DNA of 64,000 nucleotides. Source: Flaveria trinervia (Eukaryota > Streptophyta > Magnoliopsida > Asterales > Asteraceae). The position numbers and the translations under genes were made by a program. The DNA is taken from the NCBI GenBank assembly GCA_025506515.1, contig CM046453.1, forward strand, positions 37,087,851 to 37,151,850, given 5' to 3'. Position 1 is the stretch's first letter; every line of letters starts with the position of its first letter. The notes under the pieces were generated by a model. That model was given only the letters and a program-made list of their open reading frames with translations. It searched no databases and was not told the DNA's origin. Below, piece by piece: positions 23,866-36,124 of the stretch.

Positions 23866-25660
23866 ACTTTCTCATGTTCACAATGATGTTGACTCCATAG
23901 ACTCCTACATCATAGTCTATTTGGGGAAGGAATACCAAGGACTATGTCATTTTCACTAAATTCAATCACATCATTGGGTGGAGGTATGATGAAAGCAGAA
24001 GAGCCCTCATCATTCTTAGAGTTCAAGGACAGTAAGAGTTCTTCAATTTTCAGACCTTGAACTTCTATGAAGGTCTGGATCTAGTTAACGTGCCACTTAT
24101 TAGTCAAAGCCAATCAAGACAAGCTGATAGGCTGGCTCAAAGAATCCAAGACAGAATCACTGCAGAGTTTGGCTTCAGAAGGAGACTAAGGCAATCAGAC
24201 AATGTCATCGTCAACTGGATGTTGAGGCAGACCCTAAGATTAGTTTCATAGGGGAAACCTTGACTAAAGGCCCAGTGGCAAAACCTGAGAGCCTTGTCTC
24301 ATCATCATCAACTGCTGCCAAAATTTATACCCTTTTTAAGACACTTGCTGGTGAAGGTGCATCTCAAACTCTCTCTAACCAGAGCTTGGAGGCTCCACCA
24401 AGCAATGAAGGCCAAAGCTCTCTCCACCCAGAGTCACAAAGGTCTGTGAGTGACAATGGAAAAAAAGATGACTTCTAAGGAGATTGAGGAGGAGAGAGAG
24501 AGAGGAAAAGGAAGCTGAGGGGAGAAAGTTCCTCTATTGAGTCTGCAAGGCTCATGGAGTGTGCTATCAGTGCTGCCCCTAGACCAAACACTCAGGATGA
24601 TGAGTTGAGCGCAGTCAGGATAAACTACTTGCAGACTAGGAACTATGACATAGACAATGTCATTACTCTCCCTTAGAGAAATTGAATGAACTGGTTGACA
24701 TGAAAGTGTCATTGGAGAGAAGGAGGCAGAAGATGCGGATCTACTAATTCAAATCAAAGAAGAGAGATGAAAAAAAAAGATTATACAAGCATGTGCCTGC
24801 TCTCTCCCCAATTCAAGAAAGTCCTGCACATGAGGATGTGGTTCAACAAGAACCTCTGCTAGACAAAGAAGAAGACAGGATTAAGATGATCAACTACCTG
24901 AGTGCCAAAAGCCTCTGTCAGGTAGATGCACTTCTTCCCTTATCCTATCAATATATTGAGTTTGAGTATCTCAAACAAATTGAACTTAAGATAGTCAAGG
25001 AAAGAATTTTTACCAAAAGGAAACTAAGGGAAGAAGTTGTAAAGTCAAGAGCCATCATCCAGAAGAGTATGAAGAAATCTGCAGACAGCAGAAGATGATA
25101 AGCTTCTTGAAGCTGTATCGATTCTCCTGAAGGAGACTTGGCCCTATGTCTCTATCCATTATGGATGAGCATATCAGGGTAATCAAGCAGAAGATCAAGA
25201 GTGGAGAGCTAAAGGACTTACACTCCCCTCCAAGTCAAGCTCCACCTGAAGTGGAGGTTAAGGTTGAACACCTGAGACAACACACCCTGAACCTATCTAC
25301 TGATCCACATCAGGGTCAGACTCCCTCTCCTTTTGAACCTATGAGAGAGGAAGACCCAACTGAGAAAGACAAAGACGATCAATTAGGTGCTGCAGGCCAG
25401 TCTTCTCAGTTAAAAAGAACAAAAAGAAAGAAAGGATGGCTTCAAAACCAAAGCCAAAGAAGAAGAAAGAAACATCCTTTTCTGAACCTCAGGATGAGTC
25501 AGAACATCATGAGGATGTGCAGCCAGAGGATGCTCCATCATCTCCTATTCAAACAGCTCCTCTAGCATCAGGATGACCCATCTTGTCCTAGACATACACC
25601 ACAAATCCAGAAAGATGGCATGTCATTAGAGAACAAGGCATTGAGGATGTCTACACATGG

Positions 25661-25665
25661 CAAGA
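25661..25665 (+). other. Target site duplication CAAGA, left copy
   Basis: CAAGA directly precedes the LTR start at 25666; the identical right copy follows the inverted LTR at 27052-27056. Confidence 0.85.
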
Positions 25666-26341
25666 TGTTGATACATATGTACCTAGTTTAGAAGCTTAAT
25701 GTAAATGTCTATCATGTCTTACATATATGTAATGAATGGGTATGAATGAAATACAATATGTGATTGATGCTTATAATGTTTAATGTTACATTGTTTATTG
25801 TGTGATAAATTATAGTGAACTAACTATATAGGTTTGTGGTTGTTGTACATAAATCTTAGTCAATAATGATTGAGAAATGTGTTCAAACTTAATTGTATGA
25901 ATTTCTCATACGAATGGACCATGCTAATGGACCATACACATGAATACTTCATGCTAATGGACCAGTCGCACGACTGAACCAGGAGACTGGATCAGTCGCA
26001 CGATTGAGACATAAGATTGACTCAGTCGCACGACTGCATTTCAGTTATACGGATAGATCAATTGCATGATTTAGTCGCATGACTGAACCATGCTAATGGT
26101 TCAGTCGTATGATTAGAAAACCCTAACCTATAAATACCACCTAATTCGTGGAAAAATAAAAAAATTCGGGTACCTACGCACATAATCGTAACCTAGCCAT
26201 CCAAAGACTCGAGAAAACCTGTTCCAAGTTCATAGATCGTAGTTGATCTTGTTCTAATCGTTCTTAACGTTTCTTTAATTGTTAGATTGATCTTAACTAT
26301 GTTCTCACTGATTGGATTGCCAATCAAATAGGATTCTACAC
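25666..26341 (+). repeat. Plus-oriented LTR arm of the palindrome
   Basis: Begins TGTTGATACATATG and matches the C5 LTR through the TATAAATA box (near 26131) to GGATTCTACAC, where it stops about 70 bp short of the C5 LTR end and passes straight into the inverted arm. Confidence 0.85.
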
Positions 26342-27051
26342 CATGTACGTACGGAGTACTAACTGATAATGCACGTCTACCAAATCAAATAGTGTGGAAC
26401 CCTATTTGATTGGCAATCCAATCAGTGAGAATGCAGTTCAGATCAATCTAATGATTAAAGAAACGTTAACAATGATTAAACCAATCAACTGCGATCTATG
26501 AACTTGGAACAGGTTTTCTTGAGTCTCTAGACGGCTAGGGTATGATTATGTGCGTAGGTATTCGAATTGTTACCTTTTCCACGAATTAGGTGGTATTTAT
26601 AGGTTAGGATTTTCCAATCGTACGACTGAACCATTAGCATGGTTCAGTTGTGCGACTAAATCATGCGATTGATCCATACGCACGACTGAAGGTTCGGTCA
26701 TGCGACTGATTCAAACTTATGTCTCAATCGTGTGACTGATCCAGTCTCTTGGTTCAGTCGTGTGACTGGTCCACTAGCATGAAGTATTCATGCGTATGGT
26801 CCATTCGCATGAGAACTTCATACGATTAAGTTTGAACACATTTCTCAATCATTATTGACTAAGAATTATGTACAACAACCACAACCTATATAGTTAGTTC
26901 ACTATAATTTATCACACAATAAAAAATGAAACATTAAACATTATAAGCATCAATCACATATTGTATTTCATTCATACCCATTCATTACATATATGTAACA
27001 CATGATAGACATTTACATTAAGCTTCTAAACTAGGTACATATGTATCAACA
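26342..27051 (-). repeat. Minus-oriented LTR arm of the palindrome
   Basis: On the minus strand it begins TGTTGATACATATG at 27051 and runs to the CTCCGTACGTACATGG end at 26342, lacking only the final TCCTAACA of the family. By eye it is about 90-93% identical to the plus arm. No internal element sequence, PBS or PPT lies between the arms. Confidence 0.85.
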
Positions 27052-27056
27052 CAAGA
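27052..27056 (+). other. Target site duplication CAAGA, right copy
   Basis: Perfect match to 25661-25665. The aORF reading resumes in frame right after it. Confidence 0.85.
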
Positions 27057-27180
27057 CATGTTCAATCTACCTCTGCATGATCTCTTTGATATAAGAAGAC
27101 ACTTTGAGAGTCTGAGTGATCCTGATCATCTCATGAAGAAAGGAATGGTCATCATCATAATGAGGACTGTTAATATCTGA
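27057..27180 (+). pseudogene. C6 additional ORF, C-terminal end
   Basis: This is the continuation of the C6 aORF after the inserted palindrome. With one CAAGA copy counted, the codons before 25665 run in frame into these, through LFDIRRHFESLSDPDHLMKK and to TGA 27178-27180. The PPT follows 30 bp later. The last residues are hydrophobic (VIIIMRTV), as in a short tail, but this is too short to call a membrane segment. Confidence 0.7.
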
Positions 27181-27210
27181 AGTATTTAAAGTGTTGTGGT
27201 AGTATCAGCC

Positions 27211-27220
27211 TAGGGGAGTT
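27211..27220 (+). other. C6 polypurine tract
   Basis: TAGGGGAGTT abuts the LTR start TGTAAGGATT and shares GGGGAGTT with the C5 tract. Confidence 0.7.
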
Positions 27221-28014
27221 TGTAAGGATTATATGTTAAGGTTGATGCAACTCAAACACTTAGATTTCTCCTGGAGCATGCACAAGTGCATTGAAGAAGA
27301 ATGCTTTGAAAGTTTCACATAAGAAATAAAAATATTCTAAGTGTGAATTCTTCCGAAGCCAAGACCAATATCTTCCGAAGCCAAAGATGAAGTCTTCCAA
27401 AGCTTCATAGAAAAAGTCTTCCAAAGCCAACACTTGAAGACAAATTTCTTTCAAAGACTTTTAGTACACATGCTTTATCTGATGTACTTTACATAAACTT
27501 GTCCGCTGCAACTCTGTAACGTCACCAACTTGCATGAGTTGGTGAAAAGGTCAATGCTTTTAGTAACTGTACATTAAGGTCCTGAGTCTATAACTTTCTA
27601 CTTCATGTACTTTATCCTTTTTTGTAATTCATTAGGATGTGTGCTATCGCATGTCATAGTCACAAGTCAAAAGGCAATCTGCCTTTTGACTCTACAATTG
27701 ATTTTGTTTGTGTCTAGTCAATTGTATCCAGCTGGCCTTCAAAGTATGGTCAGTTGTAAGATGTAGTATATGTATCTCAAGTACTTGTAACTTTCCTTTA
27801 TGCTTTGTAACACTTGTAATAGAACTTGAGAAGGCAATATACTGCAATCTTGAAAACCATCTCCTTGTGTGTTTTGCTATCTTGTTCCGACTCTTATTTA
27901 CTTGTGTTCTTAGTGTCATTTCTTGTGGTTAATCTAGTCTCACTGTTTGATTAGTCAAGCTAGTCTCCTCATTGTGTTGTTGTGTTGTAAGTGACCACCC
28001 TTCACCGATCCTGT
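27221..28014 (+). repeat. C6 3' LTR
   Basis: About 794 bp, beginning TGTAAGGATT; the end near GATCCTGTA (28014) is approximate because it meets the C3 remnant there. It contains its own word array: TCTTCCGAAGCCAA or TCTTCCAAAGC four to five times between 27345 and 27430. No gene. Confidence 0.6.
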
Positions 28015-28020
28015 AAAATG

Positions 28021-28366
28021 TATTTATATCCACAGCTGAGGCTAAGTACATAGCTGCTTCAGCTGGTTGCACTCAAGTCCTTTGGTTGCAAAACCAATTA
28101 CTTAATTATGGTTACAATTTCCTTCCAACTCAAATTTACATTGACAATTCTGCTGCTATGTTTATAACTGCTAATCCGGTGCAAAATAGTAAAACAAAGC
28201 GTATTGAAATAAGATACCATTTTCTGAGATATTGCTCAGAAAAGGGTTGATCAAGTTAGTCAAAGTGGATACAATAAATCAGCTTGTTGATTTATTCATT
28301 AAAGCCTTTGATTCAATTAGATTTAATTTTCTAATTGAGTCTATGAGCATGCTTAACCTTGATTAA
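28021..28366 (+). pseudogene. C3 RNase H, C-terminal pol fragment
   Basis: Copia RNase H, starting at the STAEAKYIAAS block (28030), then QIYIDNSAAMFITANPVQ and the KTKRIEIRYHFLR block, and ending TAA 28364-28366 after a stop and a frameshift. The upstream pol, gag and 5' LTR are missing: the fragment begins almost at the C6 LTR end. Confidence 0.85.
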
Positions 28367-30280
28367 TGATAATGAACAAACAATTAAAAGCATGTGTTTG
28401 TGCTTGTACATGTTTTAATAATAAAGCTTTAGCATGACATATCTTTGGGAAATGATAGTTACTATGCCTTTGCTTCTTCCTGGATTCTTAATATCATTGA
28501 AATCTGATCTAGTTACTTCATGTATGAGTAGGTCCAGCTTGAGGGAAACTACACTTAGTGCATGCCAAACATAATGCAAAGTGATATTTTGATATGAGTC
28601 ATATTATGATATGATCAAATCACTCATTTAAACAAACTATGTACCGACACTTATAATGTCTATACTTGCAAATCTTACTCCCTCTGTTTTGGGTAAACAA
28701 AGACCTGGGTGTATGATGACCATTGTTTACATTTGTAACCATCTGGTGAAAAGATTATGATCCTCATCATCCCTCTATTTTGTGTAAACAAAGACCTGGG
28801 CTAAAGGCACCTCTGTTTTACGTGAGTAAAGACCTGGTGACCTGATGATGATCATATCTAAGCTCTCAAAAGAATCCAATGTGATCAGATATATATTATT
28901 TCTAGAGCTTTTTCAACAATGCATTAATGAGATGTCCAATGCATCTCAAGATAGAACTAATAACTTAAAGTACATAGTTTGTAAGTGTGAAAAAGTGATG
29001 ATTTGATTCATAAAAGGAGGACAACTTTAAGTGAATTGAATATGAAGCCCATAATAGTTACTCTCTAATGAACATGAAAACATGATAACAGCATGTCTAG
29101 TTGATACAATACTCTTGTATGGATTTAAGTGGACAAACATACTTACAATCAGAACAATGATTAAGTATAATTTCAATAAATTAACTTGTCAGGAAGATGC
29201 TTAGTATTAGAGTATGATCTCGTAATATGTGTATATATATGCATGTACATAGGCCTCACTTCAATTTTGTTTAGTTTAATTTATTTTAGTTTGGACAGAC
29301 ATATGTCTTTCATGATATTCTTCTAGAAATTTATGATAAATGCATTCATTCATCATTAATCACAAATTTAGGGGGAGTAGAATCATGAAAATATGTTAAC
29401 AACAGAATTGTCAAATGAATTTTCAATATGAAAGAGTTGGAACCAGAGCACTACCTTGGCTCTTGGATACATGAATTTTTTAAAATTTAAACCTTCTTGT
29501 GCACAATTGTCATGAATACAAAGTTAACAAGGTCCAAAAGCAATAAATGGTTCTAAGCAGTGGACTTGGACCACATAATAAAATAAGTTTCTCATAGGCA
29601 TTTCAAGCATCAGTAGAAGCTACAGTGTATTATAAGAATCAGCAGAAGCTACAATGCATTTGAAGCATCAGTAGAAGCTACAGTGCATTTCAAGCATCAG
29701 CAGAAGCTACAGTGCATTTAGCGTCAGGAGAAGCTACAATGTGAAAACTTAATTATTTTGTCCATTCGTAGATTGGTAAACTACGGATGAGCCAGTACTC
29801 CAGTAATTTCATAGATTGACAACCTATGAAAATTTAAGTTATACTTAATCAGTAGAAGTTTTTAAGTCATCCGTAGATGATATACGGAATCTGTAGATAA
29901 TCTACGGAAGAACTAAGAACTGCGGATAAGTTAAAATGTTTAGAGGGTCCCACAACATTAAATAAATAAAATTAATGTGTTTGATAGAGCATAAATGATG
30001 TTCTTTGACTTCAATATTCATTATTCACTTTTTCAAAACACTTTTTCGGACATAGAAAAACGCTCTCAACAAACTTTTTCCCCTTTCTCTAACATTCAAA
30101 ATCATCGAATCAAAACATCAAACAAACACATAATCCTGTTCTCAGATCATTGTGTTAAAGGTAAAACATGTCGTAATTATCAATAATGAACTGTTTGATT
30201 CTTGGTTATTCTCACAACTGTTCACATTCTCATGTCAATAATGTTGATTCTAACGTAATCTTCTTTATTCTTATGAATAT
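28367..30280 (+). other. C3 pol-aORF spacer
   Basis: About 1.9 kb without a gene. It contains three copies of the 30-bp GACCTGG module, a polypurine run TTTAGGGGGAGTAG (29367-29380), the shared segment ATTTAAGTGGACAAACAT (about 29122-29139), and two word arrays: CAGTAGAAGCTACAGTGCAT (29605-29745) and CCGTAGAT / ATCTACGGA (29755-29920). Long spacers with extra polypurine runs are characteristic of Sireviruses. Confidence 0.65.
28677..28839 (+). repeat. Three copies of the 30-bp GACCTGG module in the C3 spacer
   Basis: Copies end at GACCTGG near 28708, 28799 and 28837. Each begins CCTCTGTTTT or CCTCTATTTT, with GTAAACAAA or GTGAGTAAA in the middle. The orientation relative to pol is the same as in C2. 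Confidence 0.7.
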
Positions 30281-32499
30281 ATGGCTAATCTAATTGCGAG
30301 AGAGCACAATATGTATGCTTTCTTAACCCTGACGACCCTATTTCAGAAGGATGTCAAGACATTATAGATATCTGAGAAGATCCAGGCTGTTTTATGCCTT
30401 GTCAGCAGAGCTAGTGATTCATCAATCACACATTACGAATTTTTGGAACTCCGTCTGAATGGAGATGATGGAGAAGTTATTGTGGTGGATGTGAAGAATC
30501 AAAGACTGAGAATGGATGAACAGACAATAAGGAGGGTTCTAGAATTAGGAGATATAGAAGCTGGTCACCCCGATGAGTTTGAAAGTGAATACATTGAGAG
30601 AGTGTTCAATCTAATGGGATATGATGGTGACTTCGAGAAGGGAGAGATAAAGAAAGGAAGACTGTGCAAGCCATACAGATTTCTCTCTTAAGTGCATCTT
30701 TATCAGAAAATCTGGACTTGATAGATTTTCAAGGAATATTTCTTCGGGCATTATTGGTGTCTTTGAGGGAAGAACATACAATTACTCCAAGTACATCTTC
30801 AACTGTTTATATGACCATATCAAAGTGAAAAAGGTGACAAGATGTACATGTTTCCAAGGTTTCTACAACAGATCATCAATGCTGATCTGTCTGGAACTGC
30901 TATGGATGGTGATGTGTTTGTTCAAGCACACCTAGGTATATTTGTTCCGAATAAGATATCCGAGAAGTATGAAGGAGGAGACATGTCCATGTTTGCTCAT
31001 GTGGAGATGCAAAGAAAAACATACCTCAAGAATTAATATGGGAAGAAGTTCAAGAGAGTTCATCTACTAACTCAGTGCAAGCATTATCTTCACCTCTTCA
31101 ATCACCCATTAACCAACAACCTGAAACACCAAAATTACAATCACCTGCCAGCCAAAACACCCAACGAATCTCTCCGATCCACCCTCTCTATCACCAAATC
31201 AACCCCAAACACCCCGATCATACTCTTCAGCCAGTCAAAACACTCAGCCAATCTCTTGACTTCTTCGTCAATCACTGAGAGTGTGAATACCGAACCCATC
31301 TCTGTCACGCAGTCTCTTAACTCAGTTCACTCTAGTAAGACTGAGTTGATTTTGCAAGTCAGCACCATTCCATTCTCACAGTCTAACTCTCAACAACCGG
31401 TCACCTCCAATCAAACTGAACCTTTCATGCTCAGCATAGATCTTGAACAACAACTCATCAAGATAAACCCATTCAAGCTGAAGAGGCATGCTCTAGCTCA
31501 GCAAGTTGGCTCATACTAAAGATAATGATGGTGAGATTGTTGCTCAACATTAGAAAGAAGAAGAAGCAAACTATGTGGATGTAATTGCTTACCATGAAAA
31601 TGATCTTAGTGGTAATGATATCCCAGTGACCAAAAGCTATATGGTTGCTGAATACAACAAGCTTGTTATAGAAAGCAAAGAATTCAAGAGATGAAAGGGA
31701 TAGTAAAGGAAAAAGATGATCAGCTAATGCAACAAGAAGCAAGAATCATATATTAAGAGAAGATGCTCAATACAATAAAAGTGATTGATGCTCTTCTTCA
31801 TAAGAATCTAGGCTTAAGGAATCAGTAAAGTTTGAGAGAGATGAGAATGAGAAGTTGATGCTGAAAATTAATCAAGTAACCGACTCTCTCTCTCTCTCTC
31901 TGCTCAATCATCTTTGTTGAAAAGAAAATAAAAGAGCTCGAGGAGCTAAAAATGAAAATATGTGTACTGGAATCAAATGCTGCTCCTGTAACAAATCAAA
32001 CAAAAGAAGCTTCTAAGATCACGAAGCAAATCATTCAATATAGAAGAAAAAGGAAGTACTTGGGTTTTGTGAAAAGAAAGTGATTGAGATACAAGATTAA
32101 CCAAAAAGGACAAAATGTATTGAATCTTCATCCTTAAAGCCCATGTCTCCTACTGAAACAACAAGTGATGATGAATGGAATGAGCTCACAAAGAATGAAT
32201 CTGCCAAAGAAAGAAAGAAAATGGCTGATGACTACTGACCACTAGACACATACTTGAAGAAAGGCCAGAATTCTCAATGTTTATGACCCTGATAAAGCAT
32301 GCCTTTCCGTATGACATGGTGGAAAGGATGAGCATGAGAGAAATGAAAGATATGCTGAAGGAGTTTGAGGTGGCTAGTTCATGATTCCAAACTGCAACTA
32401 TGACTTCATAATGTTTCAATCAATTCAGAAAATCAAGAAGGAGTTAGGTCACTGTGATACAGCAAAGCTCTCAAAATACAATATGATATGTTGGTTACA
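30281..32499 (+). pseudogene. C3 additional ORF (env-like position), truncated by G2
   Basis: ATG 30281 opens MANLIAREHNMYAFL, then a stop at codon 25 and a long open block (30443-30691) with LRMDEQTIRRVLELGD. The motif MFPRFLQQIIN is at 30848-30880. A Ser/Pro/Gln-rich segment follows (31060-31450), then a Lys/Glu-rich coiled-coil-like segment (31660-32000) and a divergent tail that is cut by the G2 LTR at 32500. Landmarks match the aORFs at 1563, 14710 and 61928. A CTAAC pentamer lies 27 nt before the ATG with a pyrimidine-rich run after it. Stops and shifts abound. Confidence 0.7.
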
Positions 32500-33721
32500 T
32501 GTAACACCCGGTTATTCTTATAAAGTTATTAAGGAAAGAATACAGTGAAGAAAAATATAGAAACACCATTTTACCCAAGTTGAGGGGTTATATGTGTAAA
32601 AAAGGAAAAATGTTTAAAAGTTGGTGAATAAAGCAAATGGTCGTTCATGTTGCCTATTCACATCAACTCTTGGGTTTTCAAAGAGAGAGAGAGAAGGCTG
32701 AACTTCAGATATTTTGGAAGAACAAGGAGAAGAAGTCGAACTCAATGTAAGAATTCACGATTTTAAGATGTTCTTAACTGGCCTTAGCCTCGGCTATATG
32801 TTTATATGTGTTCGGGTGTGTTTTTGGTGGGTTTCTAGGCGGTTGTGAACTCAATTGCAAATGGTTTTGAAGAAGTCACAACCAAAGGCAGCTAAGGTGA
32901 GTTCTAGAACCCCCTTTTTACTTCTTTTAAACTGCTTTGGTGCTGGAAATGCATGCATGAATGTTTTTTATAAAAGTAGGTTTTGTACCTGTATGTGTGT
33001 ATGTGCGTGTGTTTATGGGTGGGGTTTGATTTTGGGCAATGTATATGCATGATGATATTATGGTTGTGATTCTAGACTTAGGATGTATGATTTAAGCTTA
33101 GAACATGATATGAGTAGATTAGGGACTAATTACGATGTAAGAAGATTTAGACGCCCATGAGCCCTAAACATTGGCCTATGCGCCCAACAGAAATAATTGC
33201 CTAATTGTCCCATGCGCCAAAACCCCATGCGCCCAAATAGTGTTCATGCGCCTAGAATTAGGCTTAATTTACTAAGTGTTCATGCGCCCAGATTCCCATG
33301 CGCCTAGGCACTCATGCGCCTGCATAGTGCCCATGCACCTAGAATTACCCAAAATTTACTAAGTGTTGCCCATGTGCCCCAATAGTGCCAATGCGCCTGA
33401 AAGTTACCCATGCGCCTAAGTGTTCCCCATGCACCCAGAAGGCCATGCGCCCAAATAGTGCCCATGTAAATGTAAATGTAGGCTTTTTGACTTGGGAGAT
33501 TCCCGGGGGTAATGTAAGTTGACTTTTGAAGTCATAGATGATGTGTGGACGATGTATTATGTGGCTTGAACAATGATGTGATATGATTAATGCTTATCGT
33601 ATCATATTATGATCATTGTTATGTATGTATGATGGTGCCTTGTATGGTGATGCCTTGTATGTTTATGTTTTTATGTATGTTTATGTTCCTGACTATGTAT
33701 GCTATTTTCCCGTGGCTTTAC
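32500..33721 (+). repeat. G2 5' LTR, left part
   Basis: Starts TGTAACACCCGG at 32500, the usual start of Tekay/Del-type gypsy LTRs. It carries an array of CATGCGCCCAAATAGTG-type words (33150-33470). It stops at GGCTTTAC, where G1 has inserted, and resumes at 41646. Confidence 0.8.
33717..33721 (+). other. G1 target site duplication, left copy (TTTAC)
   Basis: TTTAC precedes the G1 LTR; the right copy at 41646-41650 is TTTAT, one transition apart. Confidence 0.7.
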
Positions 33722-36054
33722 TATAACACCTGATTATTTTCTTAAAGTCAAGAAAGAAGAATAAGGTGAAGAAAAGAATGAAAAAGAAAGAAAAGATATT
33801 TTACCCAAGTTGAGGGGTGTCAAAAAGACAAAAAGGTTTGAAAGCGGGTGTAAAGTGGGCATGGCAACCCACTCTCTTCTTACAACACCCAAATCTTCAG
33901 ACATTTTAGAGAGAGAAAGTGCATATTCAGATTTTGAAGAAGAACTAGAAAAGTGCGAATTCAAGGTAAGAATTCGTGTGTTTATGATGTTCTTAACCGT
34001 TATGTCCTCGTTTGTATGCTTATGTGTGTTGTGTGTGTTCGGGTGTGCGTTTTTGGTGGGTTTCTAGGCGGTTGAACTCAATTGCAAACGAGTTTGGAAG
34101 AAGCCATACTCAAGAGCTACAAAGGTGAGTTCTAGAACCCCTCTTTTACTTGTTTTAACTGTTTTGGGGCTGGTAATGCAATGATGTTCGTGTTTATAAA
34201 ACTAGGTTTCATACCCGTATGTATGAATGTGTGTATGATGTGGGTGGGATTTGATTTTGGTCTATGTTCATTTTTGATGATGTTATGGTTGTGTTTCTAT
34301 GGCATAGAATGTAAGGTATAAGCTTAGAACATGAAAGATGGTGTTTGGGGACCGAATTATGATGTTAAGTCTGCCCTAGGCTTCTCCTGCGCCCAAACAG
34401 TAGCTCATACGCCTAAGTTTTAGAATAACTGCTGAAGTGTGGCAAATGCGGATGAACATTGGCAAATGCGGATGAGCGTTGACAAACTCGGATGAGGAAA
34501 AGTCAATGCGGATGAGGAAAAGTCAATGCGGATGAGGAAAAGTCAATGCGGATGAGTAAAAGTCAATGCGGATGAGTAAAAGTCAATGCGGATGAGTAAG
34601 GAGGAACTGGGGATGAACATTGACAAATGCGGATGAGTAAAGTGAATGCGGATGAGTAAAAGTCAATGTGGATAAGTAAGGAGGAAATGTGGATGAGTAA
34701 AAGTTAATGCGGATGAACAAATGCGGATGAACAAATGTGGATGAACAAATGCGGATGAACAAATGTTAAAGCAAATGAACAAATGCGGGTGAAGAAATGC
34801 GAATGAACAAATGTTAATGCCGATGAACAAATGTTAATGCGGATGAACAAATGTTTATGCGGATGAACAAAGAGGAAATGCGGATGAACACTTAGAAAAT
34901 TTTAAAGACTTTTTGGGGAAAAGGTAAAATGTAGGCTTTGACTTGGGAGATTCCCGGGGGTTCATGTAAGCTGACTTTTGAGGTCATAAATGATGTGATG
35001 GGCATTGTATGATGATGATATGATGTATGATTGATGCTTATGCATGATGGTATGTATGATGTATGTTATGTATGCATGATGATGCCCTGTATGGTGATGA
35101 TGTATGTTTATGTTTGTGTTCCTTGTTATGTATGTTATTTTGCCGTGGCTTTATGTTGAATGTTAATGAATGAAATGAAAGTATTATGTAATGTAAAGTG
35201 GAAGATAATGAAAATAGGAACGTAATGAATGAATGCATGCATTAATGAATGAAATGAAAGTATGAAAGGCTTGCAAGCATATGTATAGAGGTTCACACCC
35301 AATGAAGGGTGTTAGCTCAACCGTGTGCGGGTTAGCTACCCCAGAAGGAATCACACTAGGGCTTGATCCGTGTGATTAAGCAAATGTATGGAGGTTCACA
35401 CCCAATGAGGGGTGTCAGCTCAACTGTGTGCGGGTTAAATACCCCATGAGGATGCACACAGGGGTCCAATCCTTGTGATTGACCATATGTATGGGATCCT
35501 TGCAGCTTGCCCTAGTACTGGGTCAGCTTCATGCATAATGTTCGGGTCAATGAAAGACCTCAGGCCCAGTACCGGCTTTATGCATGACGGTGGAGTGAAG
35601 CACATGGCATTGGTCCGAATGAAACTAAAGATTTAATGATGATGTACGGAATGAACGGACGAATGATGAAGATAATAATGATATTATCTATGTGTATGTA
35701 TAATGCATGATCACGTACGATTGAAATGGAGGGTTTTAAACGAAGATAAAGTATGTTTTATTTTAAAACTAGAACTCACTTAGCAATACTGACTTTTTAT
35801 GCATTTTCCAGTTGGCATGTAAAGTTGCTGAGGATGGCACTAGCTACTTGGCTCTTTTGGATGGCATTCTTTTGTTTACTGTTTTTACATTGTAATGCGA
35901 ACAAATGGAATGGTGTAACTATTGTTGTATTATTTTGCAAAAGCATTGTTTTTTTTATTGTTTCCGCTGCAACGTTTATTTCAAGTTAATGTAATTTTAT
36001 GTTTTATGAGCGATGATTGGCCAGCTGTAAGTGTCTCGCGAACGGGGCCTTACA
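33722..36054 (+). repeat. G1 5' LTR
   Basis: 2333 bp, start TATAACACC (TG decayed to TA), end CCTTACA before the PBS. It contains a tandem array of about 20-bp units GATGAGTAAAAGTCAATGCG, grading into 14-15 bp units AACAAATGCGGATG (34440-34880). This region is largely deleted in the 3' LTR. The small hydrophobic reading frame at 35753-35989 lies inside the LTR and is not a gene. Confidence 0.85.
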
Positions 36055-36057
36055 AGT

Positions 36058-36070
36058 TGGTATCAGAGCC
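36058..36070 (+). other. G1 primer-binding site (initiator tRNA-Met)
   Basis: TGGTATCAGAGCC, three bases after the LTR end. Confidence 0.9.
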
Positions 36071-36124
36071 AAAGTTTAAGTGAAGCTGGTAAATTTTCAA
36101 AATAAACCTAAACTGAAACTGAAA

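Larger units (their letters stand above)
23506..25665 (+). pseudogene. C6 additional ORF, first visible part, broken
   Basis: This plus-strand coding remnant is interrupted on its left by C2. Pieces: a Pro/Ser-rich start (23540-23700), a duplicated MDIEDSPSSLAFVHTQ segment, a conserved helical block with RQADRLAQRIQDRITAEFG (24115-24190), a Ser/Glu-rich linker, a block with INYLQTRNYD (24620-24655), a Lys/Glu-rich helical block (24880-25098) and an acidic to basic tail (25146-25565). The last codons before 25665 continue in frame after the palindrome insertion at 27057. The protein lacks recognisable catalytic motifs; it is the aORF by position, immediately before PPT and LTR. Confidence 0.6.

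Noticed and set aside
34440..34880. Centromeric or other genomic satellite
   Set aside because: The array is confined to the G1/G2 family LTR and partly present in the 3' LTR, so it belongs to the element.
35753..35989. 78-residue hydrophobic frame in the G1 LTR
   Set aside because: Lies in R-U5 of an LTR; the homologous part of the 3' LTR (41340-41560) does not keep it.
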